NCBI RefSeq assembly: GCF_011386835.1
Contig: NC_088795.1
Coordinates: forward strand, 102,608,434-102,672,433
DNA length: 64,000 nucleotides
Origin: Chrysemys picta bellii
Taxonomy: Eukaryota; Chordata; Testudines; Emydidae
Direction of reading: 5' to 3'
In this document: positions 43,880 to 57,500 of the stretch, piece by piece
Position numbering within the stretch: the first letter of the stretch is position 1
Layout: each line of letters begins with the position of its first letter
The notes under the pieces: model-generated
Seen by the model: the letters and a program-made list of their open reading frames with translations, nothing else
Databases searched by the model: none
What the model was told of the DNA's origin: nothing
Program-made: the position numbers and the translations under genes

Positions 43880-45830
43880 TGTCAGGAGGATATTAAGCAG
43901 CAGCTACTAAAGTCAGACATTTTTAAATCAGCAGGTCTAGAAAACTTGCATCCAAGAGTCTTAAGAGAGATGGTCTGAGGATCTCACTGGACCGTTAATA
44001 CTGATTTTCAGTAAGTTGATTTTCAATGGGGAAATTCCAGAAGACTGGAAGAAGGCTAATGCTGTGCCAATTTTTTGAAAAGTGTAAATTGGATGATTTG
44101 GGTATTTATAGGCCTGTCAGTCTCACATTGGTCAAGGCAACATAATGGAAAAGCTGTGAAGAGGCTGGTATTGAACGCAGGCCTGCCAGCTCCTTAGGTG
44201 GCTGCCTTCAGTGCTATTCTATGGCAATCCACCAAACCAGCACCGCTGACCAACAGCCTTAGTGCTGAAGGCCTACAGCAGCCTGGGCCCTGATTGGATG
44301 GACAGGCCACCCTCTCATTGGGTGTCTGGATTACATAAAGACCCCAACTCAGACAGCTTCTGCTTCTTGTAACTGACCAGTGCCTGTTGAGTGCTGCTTA
44401 GACTTCCTTAGTCTCCCCATGCAACTAACCTGATCCCTTGGATTGGATCTTCTGGCTATTGACATCTGTGAGACATTCACCCATTGCCCTGGACTTCCTC
44501 TGATACCAATTGATCTGCCAGCTATCTGACCACCTGTGTACATGTAACTACTGCCCTTGACTGCCCCTAACCTGCCTCAGCCCCTAGCTTTACAGTGGCT
44601 GATATGAGACTCCGTTAATAAAGAATTAAAGGAGGAAAACGTAATTAATGCCATTCACCAGGGGTTTATGTAAAATAGATCCTATCAAATTAACTTGATT
44701 CTTTTTATGAGATCACAAGTATCGTTGAAAAGGTAACAGTTTGTAATAGACTTTGAATTCGTATGGCATTTAGCTTGTTACTTTTATATTCTACTTTTCC
44801 AGACAAAATGTCATATAGGTAACATGGCAGACATTAAATGGATTAAAAACTGGCTAACTGATAGGCTCAAAAATGTAGATGTAAACAGGATGTCATCAGA
44901 AAATGAGTGTATTTTCAATGGGGTCTTGTAGGGATCAGTCTTGACCCTATGATATTTAACATTTTTTATTAATGAGCTGGAAGAAAACACAAAATAATCA
45001 TTGATAAAATTTGCCGATAACACAAAAATTGGGTGACTGGTTAGTAATGAAGTGTGAGGTCACTGATACAGAGCAGTTTTGACTGCTTGGTAAAATGAGT
45101 GCAGGCAAACAATATGCATTTTAAGAATCTAGGCCAAACTTGCATGATAAGGGACTGTCATGGGCAGCAGTAATAATGAGTTGTGGACTATCATGGATAA
45201 TCATCTGAACATGAACTCCCCCTGTGGACAAAAGGGCTAATGGGATCCTGGGATGCATAAACAGGGGAATCTGGAGTAAGAGCAGAGGTTATTTTACCTG
45301 TGTATTTGGCACTAGGACAACTGCTGCTGGAAGATTCAGTCCTGTCCTGATGCCTACAATTCAAGAAGGATGTTAATAAATTTGAAAGGGTTCAGAGAAG
45401 AACCACTAGAATGATTAAAAAAGATTAACTATCACTAGAAGCCATGTTTTCTAACAAGCCCAATCTATTTATCTTAAAGAGAAGATTAAGGGGTGACAGT
45501 CTGTAAGTATCCACAAGGAGATAAATATTTAATTATGGGCTGTTCAATCTAGCAGAAAAATGTGTAATACAACCCAGGGGCTGGAAGTTGATGCTAAACA
45601 AATTCAGAGGGAAACTAGGTGTAAATTTTGAACAGTGAGCATAATTAACCATTGGAACAAACTTATCAAGGGTGGTGATGGATCATTGAATATTTTTAAA
45701 TCAAGATTGGATGTTTTTCTTAAAGATTGCTCTAAGAATTATTTTGGGGAAGATCCGTGTCCTGTCTTATAGAAGAGATCAGACTAGATGATCACAATGC
45801 CCCTTTCTGGTCTTGAAATCTATTCATCTT
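43880..45830 (+). mobile_element. CR1 LINE reaching its 3' end, split by an LTR-like insert
   Basis: The plus strand gives RT blocks in order: LHPRVLRE-like words near 43945, EDWKKANAVP near 44036, RPVSLT near 44112, then after the insert RT middle sequence and a FADNTKIG-like box near 45005 (D to N). It continues to a normal CR1 tail (GATCAGACTAGATGATCAC, then CTGGTCTTGAAATC) at 45830. It is thoroughly broken by stops; no frame exceeds 70 codons. Confidence 0.88.
44157..44597 (+). mobile_element. LTR-like insert within CR1
   Basis: A 441-bp block separates CR1 sequence that is otherwise continuous, with GCTG on both sides (44153-44156 and 44598-44601). It starts TGAAGAGGC. ATTACATAAAGACCCC near 44331 may be a TATA-like site. 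The family is not known; a Gypsy-type solo LTR is the best guess. Confidence 0.55.
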
Positions 45831-48800
45831 GGAGAAGAGCGGAAATGAAAGTTTACTACATCTATGGGGATCCAAGAGGAGAATTTTGCTTCCAGCAGTT
45901 TAATTTATTTTCTCAAGTTCAAGGAAGCTTTTATCACTTCCCCTTAATTTTGCACTATATTTAATCTCCACTATCTTCTGACAATTGACATTAGTTTTTT
46001 TTTATATTACAGGAGTCTAAATAGCTCCAGTTTTTATAATAAAGACAGAAGAGTGCTTTGTCCTGGACACTGCAAGGTGACAGACAAGACCACGGAAATA
46101 TGGTTTAACTAGGGCACACCTTTATTAAGTAACACATCTGGGAACTATCTAGCAATAGCTCATCCAGGGCAGGTCGTCCTTCCTTTGTAAGTTGTACCAC
46201 CTGGGAAAGGGCTTCTGTCAACCAGAACCATTACCACACACACCACATTGCCCTGGTCCCAAAACCAATGCTGGAATGTCACTTCCTTTCCCTCATATGA
46301 GAATTAATAGGGGATGGAGAAAGAGGAGATTGTCTCTACACTGTAGCAGACATTAAGAGACCCAACCCCATTCCCCACCTTCTTTAAGAAATGCCTTCTC
46401 CTAATCCAATTCTTCATGCAACCAGACACCCTATTGATAGATTATCTGAATTGGGCACTTACCAAGTTACACCACCACAATTTTTACAATGTAACCTATC
46501 CAACAGGTCCCTGGGATGCTGAGAGGAAGATAAAAACAACAACTTGCTCAGGCCAATCTGGCAGAAGGCAAAACATCCTTCTCAGCCCCCAAAAGGTAAC
46601 TAGCATGATCCCCACAGCAAGGCACCAAAACTCAGTCTTACTCTGATCCCAAAGAGGAGTTTTTCCTCAGAGTACAGAATGGTTCACCAGGGTGGAGGAT
46701 GGAGACCTTATAAGACCTCCCTTTGGGTGCACACAGGCCAATAAACTTACAATGCAACCTTCAGTCCCTCCAAGCAGCCCCCTTCCCTTCCTCAAGCCTA
46801 TAGAGAAGGGGAAACATTACAGAGAGGAGGCTTGCATTTTTCTTCCTCTGCTGGCCCAGACAAAGTCTCCCCGCTCAGAGGATGCAGGGCATTCTGCGTC
46901 ACATCTTCAGATAATGAGAAAGTGCAGTGGAGAGATTTCTTCTCAATAAAGCAAACTAAATTCACTTCAGCAGTAATAGGAATAGCCCCAATAATAACCT
47001 GCTTACAACTAAGGAGAATTTGTCCCAGTAGTGTACAAAGAGAAACAGCAATAGCAATATCTAAAACTGATCTAATTCTGAGTGCATTTTGTATTAGATT
47101 CAGGTTTAAAACTGGTCCAAATTCTGCTTTGGTTCTTGAAAACCAAGAAACTTAACAGGCTTCAATAGGTGAATATTACCTAGATTTAGAGCAAGTAAAA
47201 TGCAAAAGGGGCCCTCCCCATCTCAGAAAATTACAAAATTTTCAACCAGCTCTCCTACACTTTGATATTAAATCATTTATTTAGATTAAGTCAAATCAAA
47301 CATAACAGATCCACACAAACATACCCTAGAATTCATTTGCAAAAGTTGCAAGTGTCCTCACTCCTATTTGTTTTACTTCCCTTGTGGCAAATTCTCAAGA
47401 CCAGCCCCATTCTGACCTGGTATCTGTGTCCTTTATCCTGCCTCCTTTTTTTCTTCTAATATCTACGTAGCATGATTCGTTATGCTTATATCACCAGCAT
47501 ATTTTATCCAAATGCCCTGAAAAGGGTCAGGAGCCAAAGAACACACACAGACTATATGAAATGTAACAAAACATTTGCATCCATAATTCATTCAATTCAA
47601 GGTGCATTTGTTTTTCTATACATAAGTATTTGTAAAAAGTAATTTAGAGATATACAGTATAAACAATTTAGTGTGTTGATAAGAATAATTCAACAGCTAA
47701 ATTTATTACTCACAGTTCAGAAGCATTACAGCATCATGCATTACCTCCTTATTGGTCTTCCTACTCCAGCAGGAAATTCTTTTTAAGTCTAGCTCAGAGC
47801 TCAGTTGTTGAAAGCTATATCATTAACTTCTTAAGCACATGAGGCCTGGTCTTGTAGTTCTTACTCAAGCAAAGCTTTCATTTATTTCAATCAACTAATG
47901 TAGACTTTAGCACCAGCTTTGTCTGAAGTAAGGCTGTGGGATTTGGGTCAGTTTCAAGTATCTATACATAAAAAGTCATCTCTTGTAGAAGTGCTATGTA
48001 TTATCATTTTCATTGATTTGAGGCTCTCAATATAGTCTTTAGTGTATATTTAACCATGTTACATAATTGGTAGTCTCTGTGGTTCAGTAAGTGCTTGAGA
48101 ATGAATGGGTTCTACCATTATAGTGCACTGAGATGAGGAAGATAAACCATGTAAGCCACCAGGAAGTGGGGTATCCCCAGTAAAGAGGTATCCATTTTCT
48201 TTTAGCAGTGGAAAAAACACTTTCTTCTGCAAGTTGGCACTCGTCTGCTGGGAGGGCAAGAGCACTGGAAACTTAGCTAGACCCTTACTGGTAAAAAGGG
48301 AGGTTGCTGATTGGCAGAAGAGAAGAAAAGATAAGACATGCTGGAGGGGACAAGAGGGAGTAAGAACGCTCATAGGAAAAAAAGGTTATATCACAGCCTA
48401 CAAAAAGGTAAATACAGCCTCTGTCAGGTGTAGTAAGTGGGAAATACCCGGTGCCTATCGTTGTATGTGTATTTTGTTTGTTTGCTGAATTTTTATTCTA
48501 AAATGAGGACACAAATAAGGGAGCAGGAGCAGCAGAGCTTGTGATGAGAGATGAAAAAGCCAAAGTCATCCTCAAACACCTGGGACGTCTGTCCTTCTAA
48601 ATCTCAAAGATTATAGGTTGTTTGTCTTGTGATATGGCAATCTTGTTGGCAACACTAAAGCAATGTACTCGCCACCAGGAGAAGCTGCATTTATTGCAAG
48701 AAGTATGTTCATTTCTCTTGACAATTTTTCCAAGACTGTGAAGTGGGGTAATGGGGTGCAACAACTGGCAATACCATGGAGACCCAGGGTGGCAGAATGT

Positions 48801-50161
48801 TCCTGCACTGAGGGCCAGTGATCCCTGATGAACCTTGGCATTTCTTCATAGTCACTCCTCCCCATGGATCTGTTCCACTCCTCTGTGTCTCCTAGTGGAG
48901 GAGTAGTGATCACAGAGCTGGCTGCCTTCTTTTCTGCTTTCTTAGGGTTTCTTTTGCGATGTGCTTCACATACTCAGACTGGCTAGTGGTGGTTGGTTTG
49001 ATCTACATACGTTTCTCCTTTAATATATTTTTAATAATGAGAGGCTTTTATAGAAACCTTCCCTGGTTCTCAAATGAGAGTTCAAACTCTCTCAAAAATA
49101 TTCTAAGGGGAAAAATGATTGCAAGATCATATGAATCTATTCTTGTCACAGTCATTTGAATGAGAATGGGAAATAGTACTGTTGAACACCAGCTATGGTC
49201 TTACTATCTCTGGAAACTCTTAAGTTGTGGTATTTCTCAGGCTGCATTCACAAATGTGATTCAAAGTAGTAGTAACAATTAATAGTGCAGAACTAAATGA
49301 CATATCACATTACACAGTTTAGATTAAATGCAAGGAACTCAGGAATATAAATAACTGAGTAGAAACATATGTATATTAAATGAAACATTCACTTTATATT
49401 TTAAAAGCAAATTAAGGTGTTAGCAAACTATTATCCAAGCCAGCCTCCCACTCAGCTCACTGCAGCTGTACCTATGAGTCAGACTATTACAATTCCCTTT
49501 AATTAGTTTCTGTATGGATCTCTGATCTTACAAATTAAAAGAAGGATGTAGACTGCTGGAATCACTATCCCTAAACATAAATATTTTAGGAGGAATCAAA
49601 AAGGAAAAATCAAAATTGCTAATAAGAATTTTAAGACAATAAAAGCATGTGTGTAAAAATACAGAATCAACTAAAGATAGAAGGCCTAGCACTTGAGAAG
49701 TCAGACTCCAGAAATGATCATTCTACAAAATTAATCCAAATCTTGGGCTAGGCTGCTTATCAAAAGTCAGTATCATAGATACTGAAGTAAGATTCTAAGG
49801 GTCCAATCCTGCCAAACTTTACTCACAGGAGTATAGTATACTCTCAGGAGACAGGGTCTGCAAGATCAGTTCCCAAGCAAAAAGAAAAAAAAATCAGTTT
49901 ACAGACTATTTTACTTGTAGGCTTGGGAACTGGAAAAGAAGTTACTGATACCATGAATTCCTGATGAGTCACTTTCTGTAAGTTCTCTCTAAATCTCTCT
50001 AAACAGAGTCAAAATGGCTTCTGCCTACTCTCTTGGCTCAGATAATCAGTAAATCAGACCAAGTACACCTGACCTAAACTATGTGACTGCTTTCTCTCAA
50101 AACCATGTTTAAAACACAAAAATGCACCATGACAAGCTCAGCTTCAGGTTGTTGTTGTTGG

Positions 50162-50193
<32 letters not shown>

Positions 50194-50640
50194 TTCCTGG
50201 CATTGTGAATTCTAAAGGGACAAATGTTGTGTGTTTTCAATTTTACTACAAATATTCCAGACAGCTCTATTTAGCACCATTATAAACTGTTTTCTGAAGC
50301 TCTTTTGTTTATACTTATACATGTTGTAGACAACAAAACTCCCTCTAGATATCAAAAAAATACCTTAGACTGTGCAATTATTGAATTAGTGACATTTTTT
50401 ATCTTAAATTCTGCTCTTCAATATTGCATTTGGGCTTCTACAAATTGTTTTCTGTTATAACTGTTTTATGGAGAAACTAACAGATTATCTTGAAATCTGG
50501 ATATTTTATGGAGTTGGACTAAGATATGATCAGCATGATTTTTAAATTTGGAGATTATTAACACTGGAATTATAAATTCTTTAAAATGATTTGCCACTTA
50601 CAGTAACATTTTTAAAAGATCTTTTGTCACATTTTCAAAA
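45831..50640. other. Long stretch without recognisable genes or elements
   Basis: Several frames of 60-107 codons are scattered on both strands (46416-47155, 48059-48488, 48611-48913) without recognisable domains. A (TG)n run with a GA tail lies near 50163-50192. The phrase GGGTCCAATCCTGCCAAACT at 49799 resembles an old amniote dispersed repeat. Confidence 0.45.
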
Positions 50641-50649
50641 ATGCCTCAT

Positions 50650-51720
50650 TGGAAGTTCACAGCCCTGAGTCAGGTGCCCAGGTTCCCTATACAGTGCTCA
50701 AGGAGAGCTAAGCACCTAAGAATGGGATTCAAAAGAGCCAGATAACTGAGCAGGCAGCTGCGTAAACTAGCCAGGAAAGGGGTGCTGCTTAGTTCCCATC
50801 AAAGGGATCTAGATGCCCAACTCTGAGACAGAGGGAGGCACTTATCTCTGCTTGGGATTCACAGCCCTGAATTGTCTCCTAGAGTTAAGCAACTAAACTA
50901 GATCAGCCATTCCTCATGAATAATTGAGGAGCAGGAGAAGGTTCCCTCCTTTCCCATCCCCCTTATAACCAGAGTAGAGCTCCTCTGGAATTTTTCTGAT
51001 GAAAAAATCTTAAAAAAAAATTTCAGTGGGGAAAATCAACCTGGGAGATGTCATTTTGATTCTTCCCACAGAAACTTTAAACTGACATGAGCTTTCTAGG
51101 CAGGAAGCTGAACAAAATTAATTTTACAGCTCCTGAAATAGATTTTTTAAAAATCTCCTCCTGCAAATAAATGATGTCGTTTGGGCTCTGTGTCCTAGTT
51201 TGGGATGACAAACTATTCAAAAATGAGAATTTTTTCATGGCAAGGGATTAGTCCTCCTATTTCCCAGGTGAGCGCCCTGACCATTGGGCTGTAGGGTATG
51301 CTAGGGTGGGTTTCTCTCAGGCTAGGTCTACACTACCCGCCTGAATTGGCGGGTAGAAATCGACCTTGCGGGGATCAATTTATCGCGTCCCATCGGGACG
51401 CGACAATCGATCCCCGAATCGACGCTCTTACTCCACCAGCGGAGGTGGGAGTAAGAGCCGTCGACAGGAAGCTGCAGAGGTCGATTTTGCTGCCGTCCTC
51501 ACAGTGGGGTAAGTCGGCTGCGATACGTCGAATTCAGCTACGCTATTCACGTAGCTGAATTTGCGTATCTTAAATCGACTCCCCCCTGTAGTGTAGATGT
51601 AGCCTCAGTCTCTCCTGTTGAAGCTGTTTCACTTTGCATGAAATACTTAAATAGTCATTGAGCCAGGGAGGGAATGACTCTACCCCAATGGCTAGGCACT
51701 TACTGGGAGATCACTATTCC
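50650..51720 (+). repeat. Composite repeat, related to 19730-20320
   Basis: It shares CCTAAGAATGGGATTC, an ACTGAGCAGGCAGCTGC word and the AACTAGCCAG word with the other copy in the same order. Its far end (51260-51300) carries GAGCGCCCTGACCATTGGGCT, the reverse of a tRNA-like A-box region. A Harbinger-type MITE splits it at 51320-51604. Confidence 0.55.
51320..51604. mobile_element. PIF/Harbinger-type MITE made of four hairpins
   Basis: The ends GGCTAGGTCTACACTA and TAGTGTAGATGTAGCC are inverted repeats, flanked by TCA on both sides (51317-51319, 51605-51607). Hairpins: CTACCCGCC/GGCGGGTAG (51333-51356), TCGCGTCCC/GGGACGCGA (51383-51403, within an outer CGGGGATC pairing), GCTCTTACTCC-ACC with its inverse (51424-51458) and AATTCAGCTACG/CGTAGCTGAATT (51531-51561). 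It is non-coding and well preserved. Confidence 0.85.
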
Positions 51721-54179
51721 AATCCATATTAAACTGGATACTTAAGTAATTTATAAAAAGTGAAATAAATTGTATTTAACTTGGTGCCAGCTAGCGGTGC
51801 TAAAGTAAACTATTGTTTTGTCTCAAATATCCCCTGTCTAGACAAGAAAACTAAGGTGGTGTGTTTGGAATATGTTTGTTTGGTTGGTTTTATTTATGAA
51901 ATCTGTTGTTCAATAGGTTTTAATTAATGCGTTTTAAACACAATTTACCACTAAGTGTAGACAGGGTTTAACATCTGCAAAAAATGTTAGCTAATTAGGA
52001 TGAACCCCAGGGACTTGTCTGCATGATTTTTAATTAACACCCCCCCCCACCAGCGCTACCCCGCCCCAGTTTGGTCTTAGTAACAACTTGAAAACATATT
52101 TGTAAGGCCCACTTGCTGTAGGTCACAGCTGAAAAAGAGGAGGAGTGAGGAGAACTCCACAAACACATTTGAACTCACATTTTTTTCCTAAATAACACAT
52201 TGATTATAATAAATACAACTTTTAAAAGTCTTTATAAAGAAATAATCACATATCCAAACTTGTGTTTCAGTGTGTATTTTCAGAAGAATGAAAGATGGCA
52301 GCTTCAAGGTACATTATAGTTCTGAAGTTAAGAAAATGTAAACAAATTCCTCATTTTTAATTGCAACAGTTAGTGGTTAAAAATGTGAATAAAAACTAAA
52401 CTTTCTTAACATTTGAATTTCTAATTATCTAATGCCCCATTTTTACTGAGGATTATGTAGCAACTTAATTGTTTTATAATAACTTGTTTGCTATATTTAT
52501 AGAATGACTTTTTTTTACTTTGGCTGATTTACATAAATTTACATACTTTACATAATTTATAGTGGGATCTCTTTTGTTCTTGTTTGCTTTTTTGTTAATT
52601 GCTTGAATGTCTAACTTAGCATTTGACAAATCCAGCTGATTCATACATCCTTTTTATTAGGCCAGCATTACAATTTATATTTCATCATATAAATCCTTTT
52701 TCTTTCCCAAAATTGATGAAACGTTAGCTTAACACAGTTAAAAAGAAGAGAAAAGGGAGTAAAGAATCAGTGAACAGTCATAAAAGAAAAGGGTTCTATC
52801 AAAATATAATCCACCTGATAGGTGGGATACTAGTAAAATGACTTTCTGCACAATTAAAAATGGATGAACCTTCCAGTTTTAAGAGATTCGTCTAGTTAAA
52901 GCTTACAAATGACTGTGTATGTACCACTTAATGATGAATCTGTGAATAATTTTAATAATAAATATATATACACACAAGTTTAAACCATGAAGATGAACTG
53001 GAGTAGAAATATCGAATGATACAGAAATTGCTATAGAATATCCCAAGAAATGAAAAGGGAATTGAATCTCTAGAATTAAAACAAACATTATAACGGTCTT
53101 TTTACACCCACCCAAAAAAAAGTTTCCAAAACCCAACACTGGGAAAATGACTTTTTAACATGAGCAGTGCCATCAGTGTTCAATGTGACCAATCACGTGA
53201 GAGTTTTTATAGGATCTGTCTTATGTAAGTTATCATTTCATCATGGTAATATTATCATGGCTGTTTTTGATCCATATAACACAATATTTTACAGTTATAT
53301 ATTTAAAAGAGGAAAACATTAGAAATAAGAATCTAGGGCTATGTAGCACAAGCTCAGCACACACTTTTTTGTTTTGTTTATAGGACAGACAACCAAAGCA
53401 TAGAAATGGCAATAGTATATGCTTTTATAAATATGCTTATATTTAGTTTGGCCTTGGAATAATTCATGTCTGATTGTAACAAGTTGGTTAAACCTTGGAC
53501 ATGTTGGGATTAGAGCTGCTAGAAAAAAAAATCCAAAAGTAGACCCACATTAAAATGTTAAATTTGTGTTCATTTCAAGGTGACTAAAACAGAACTTTCT
53601 CTGTATGTGTGTGTGTTACTAAAAATATCAAAAACATGGTTACTGAAAACTCCTGTTTACCAAAATCACCCTATAGAAATGTGACAGGAAGTTCACACCT
53701 CTCAATGTTGTTGTTCTCTAGATTTAGGCATATGAAATTGCATTGGTTACATTCAAGTCATGTTTTCTAGCTTTAATTGTGGTTTACAACATGCAGTGTG
53801 GTGAAATAGGTTGAGTGACTCAATAGTTGGTATGTGGATTGTTGGTGGAGTTAGGATTGATTTGTCCCATAGTGGATATATAGATAGAATATAGTGTTTA
53901 GGATTAAGGGGTTGGGAGTCTTTGGGCTGTAGGTGGGGGGTAGTTGGAAAAATGGGGACAAATTTAGACTTTCAACTGCACATTTCCTTTTCAAACTGTA
54001 ATATTTCTACTAATGTATAAAGGTCTGTATGTTCTCAACATTAAGTCTGGAGACTTTTTTCACCCTCCTATTTTTTGTGTTCATGCCATAGACATCAAAA
54101 ATAGCTGAATGAATTTTTATATGTGTATATATATGCTTGTAGCATTGACTATTATAATGGGAAGTGTCAAGCACCCTTA
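51721..54179. other. AT-rich unassigned DNA
   Basis: No gene is recognised. Fragments AAGTGTAGACAGGGTTTAAC (51954) and GGGACTTGTCTGCATG (52010) resemble the ends of Harbinger-type MITEs and may be remnants. A C-run lies near 52042-52049. Confidence 0.5.
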
Positions 54180-54560
54180 AGAAGTCAAAGTTCAGCTGTT
54201 TGGGTTTAAACTTTCGATGCCAGGTGTCTGCCCCAAGCTGAATTTTCCAGCCAAAATGGTTCAGCTGTTTCTGAGAACAAGATTAGGTAAAATACATTGT
54301 TTTGCAACTTTTGTTGACCTTTTACTTGAGAAGCATAGTATCCCCTTGCTGTGGAGCAAGGTCTTGAAATTTGTCAGGGAAGTGGCCTTCTGCCTAATTT
54401 GGCCAAGTTATAAGCCTTTGGAAATATCTCAGTTTGCACATGCTCAGTAGAGATATGCTAGTGTTTAGCTAAAGTCTCCAAAGGTTCAAACCTCAGTGAG
54501 CATGCTCCATACTTTCACTGCTTCTAGTGCTAACCAGACTGCACATGAACCATCCCAACA
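54180..54560 (+). repeat. Partner of the inverted repeat at 32880-33180
   Basis: It contains GCTGAATTTTCCAGCC, TCTTGAAATTTG, TTGGCCAAGTTATAAGCCTTTG, GCACATGCTCAGTAGAGA and GAGCATGCTCCAT in the order expected from the reverse complement of the other copy. The 77-codon frame at 54217-54450 lies wholly inside it and so is unlikely to be a gene. Confidence 0.65.
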
Positions 54561-57500
54561 AAACAGCTGAACATGCTCCTTCCCAAGGCTTCAGCTCCTC
54601 ACTGCTATGGGTCAGGGTGGGGCTGGGCACCATGAATGAGAGCAGATAGCTTGTCTCTCCTGTGTTTTCAGTGCCTCCGCCACCTTTGCTGGCACCCAGG
54701 TAATGTGCAGAAGGAATGAAATATTGAGGTCAACTACATGTCATTTAGGCAAATGTGCTATATGTCTGAGTGCACACTTTGGTGTTCGGAGTGAGTCAAA
54801 AAGTGAGAAGACAGATGGCTAAACATACTCTCAACCTGCTTGGAGCCACTTTAGAGAAGAACTATGGAGAAGAAGCATCACTGGGCAAATGAGCTGGAAA
54901 ATGCTATCGGTGGCTAAATTCGCTTTTTGACGCTTTCAAAAATCAAGTGCAGCAGCTCACACAAAACAAATGGTTTAATTCACAGCAGGAAAGGCTTTCT
55001 GGAAGCTTTGTTCTGTACATAAACTAAAATATTGTAGTCAGGGCACAGAGGGTTGGAGACTGGAAATGAGGAAAGCCTGAAAGTCAGTCTATTATTTGTC
55101 ATAATAATAATGAAACTGTTTAAATGATTTTTTGATCTAGACTAAGGCATTTTAAAATATTAAAAATACAAATGTGTAAGTGGTGTCACTGGGTATTGGT
55201 TTTTGTGTGTGTGTGTTGGCCAGGCTATTGTATTGGACATACACAAAACTCACAGCAGTGGGCATCCAGCTGCTGCTATTGCCTGAATAGCTGCTACTTA
55301 TTTTATTTGCAATCATTTTAATGTCAATTCTTTTGTTACGGGTGACTTAAGTTAGAGGGGGGGAAATATATTAAGATTTTTCTGGGTAGACAAAGCTTGA
55401 ATTTTTTAAACTAGAATAAATCTTTAAGAAAGAAAATAATTTCAGGCTGCTTTTCTGCATCATAAGAAAGACAAAAGAGGGGGAAAAAATTATTTCTTTG
55501 TAAGTCACTTTTAAAGAAATGGTAAAAATGTCCATTGAAGCACCTTGCCATTAAAAAAATAAGATATGTATTGGGAGAGATTGCATTGAGTAATAAAACA
55601 GGTCTTGGTAATGTTACTGGATACTAAACTAATGTTGACATTTTTGAGTTCATTGTTGCTGATATCTCCCATAAATATGACATTGAGTTGTGGCCAAGAG
55701 GATGTGGGAGGGTTGAGTTATGCTGGCTTGAGCCCTGAGCAAAAGGCACAGCTCCTTCCCTGTTCTTGTGGAGTAAGTGAAAGCTGTAGTTTACTCCCTC
55801 CTTGTGCCTGGTGAGCTACTCTGGCCACTGAGTGGGTGGAGCCAAGACTCCACTCCCTCTCCACTTCTTTGAGTTCGCACTCTGCTCACGGGAGGCATCA
55901 TAGGAGAGCAGAGACTATGCTGCGCCCCAGATCCAAGGTGTGTGGAGGATTTACGTGGAGCAGCACAGAGGGAAGAGGGCTTACCACTTATTGCTCTGCT
56001 TGACTAATTAAGACAAAGGGACAATCTAGCCCACCATGGTTTCTGTCTGGCTGACATCACAAAGTTTGTTTTCATAACTTTTGAAGCATGTAGGTTTTTT
56101 TTTTACTGGAAAGTGGCTTGAAACGGAAAAAAATAGGATATGAGACCTTGTCTATGCCCCCAATTAAATGAACGCTCCAAATGACAGCTGTATTTACACA
56201 ACATATGAAAGGCACAGACACTATATGAAGAAGAAATATGCAGCAGAAACAAGTAGATTAAAAAATGCAAACTGTGCTAACTAAGCTAAATACAGAGGAG
56301 ATAAACATTCATCTTTTTTTTCCAAAACTTACAGATGCTTGTGCCTTTATTAACCTGAATTTTATAGTAATTATTTAATTCTCAGATTTCCAAATCTGGA
56401 CTTTTCTAGAGTGTTCTAATCCAAAGGATGCTCTAGGGAAGTCCGGGAATACAGATATCCAGTAGACTGTATTGTGTTGTGACTAATGTAGCTATCCCAA
56501 ACACATATCAGTTAAACCATTATATAATGCTATGTCAACAAAAGAGTATTAAACCTGTGTAGGTATAATAAAAACATCCAAAGTTACACATTTTTATCCT
56601 GTTTTGTGTAAGGGATATAAACCCTCATACTTCAGGGGATAAGTGAACCTCTCACTGCCCATGGCTAAGAATAAAATTCCCATGTAACTAGCTGTCTATT
56701 AAGGCTTTATTATGTCTTTCGTTGAAGCATCTGGTATAGTTTGGGCATTGGAAACTGTATAAAATGGACCACTGGTCTGATTGGGTATGGCAATTGCTAT
56801 ATTCCTGGAGTTTACATACTACACAGCAAAATTCAGTCTATATGTACAGTTAGAGGCGAGGAATGGAGCAGATCTATGTTTTGGACACAACTTTGCACTC
56901 CATTATCTATTTTCCCTCATACTCAATTCTGTCAGTATCCAAAATTAGGTTATTTTTGACCTGTCTCTCTTTAATGAGCACAATACTACAAGTTTTATAG
57001 CTAGATGCACCCTTCTTTACAAACTTAAAAAGGCTTATTTTATGTCAAATTTAAAGTTAATTGGTTGCAGCTTTAATTATTAGGTTTCGAATTTCATTTC
57101 AGTTGGGTTGCACTTGTTGGCTAAGCTGCACTCTCAAGGACTCAGCTCAGCCTGCTGTCCTATTCTTAGGTGAGTAACTGCACTAGACTGGTTGAGGGTT
57201 AAAAAGAGGTTCTGTGTCATTGTTTATTAAAATAAAAACTTTGATCCTATAGCCCAGCACTAACTGGTTTAGAAGAATTATTATTTTAACACCTTGAGTA
57301 AGCTTTCAGAAAGCTCTGTGAAATGTATAATGTGCAGTCAAATTAACATGAAAGCTCAGTTTGGCACTCTATAGGATGTGTCCTGTCAATATAATTTGAG
57401 CTACAGTAAACTGCATGACCTCCTTTAATCTGCTCAAATGTATCCCCATGATAAATCTAGCAAAGTCATTTTACTCTGTGGCTGAGTCTGATGTTTCCTT

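Noticed and set aside
45831..50640. Possible exons of a host gene in the element-poor stretch
   Set aside because: No frame shows a recognised domain, and without comparison or transcripts, splice-site matches here cannot be told from chance.
51298..51558. 86-codon plus-strand frame
   Set aside because: It lies almost wholly within a hairpin-built MITE; its residues follow from the inverted repeats.
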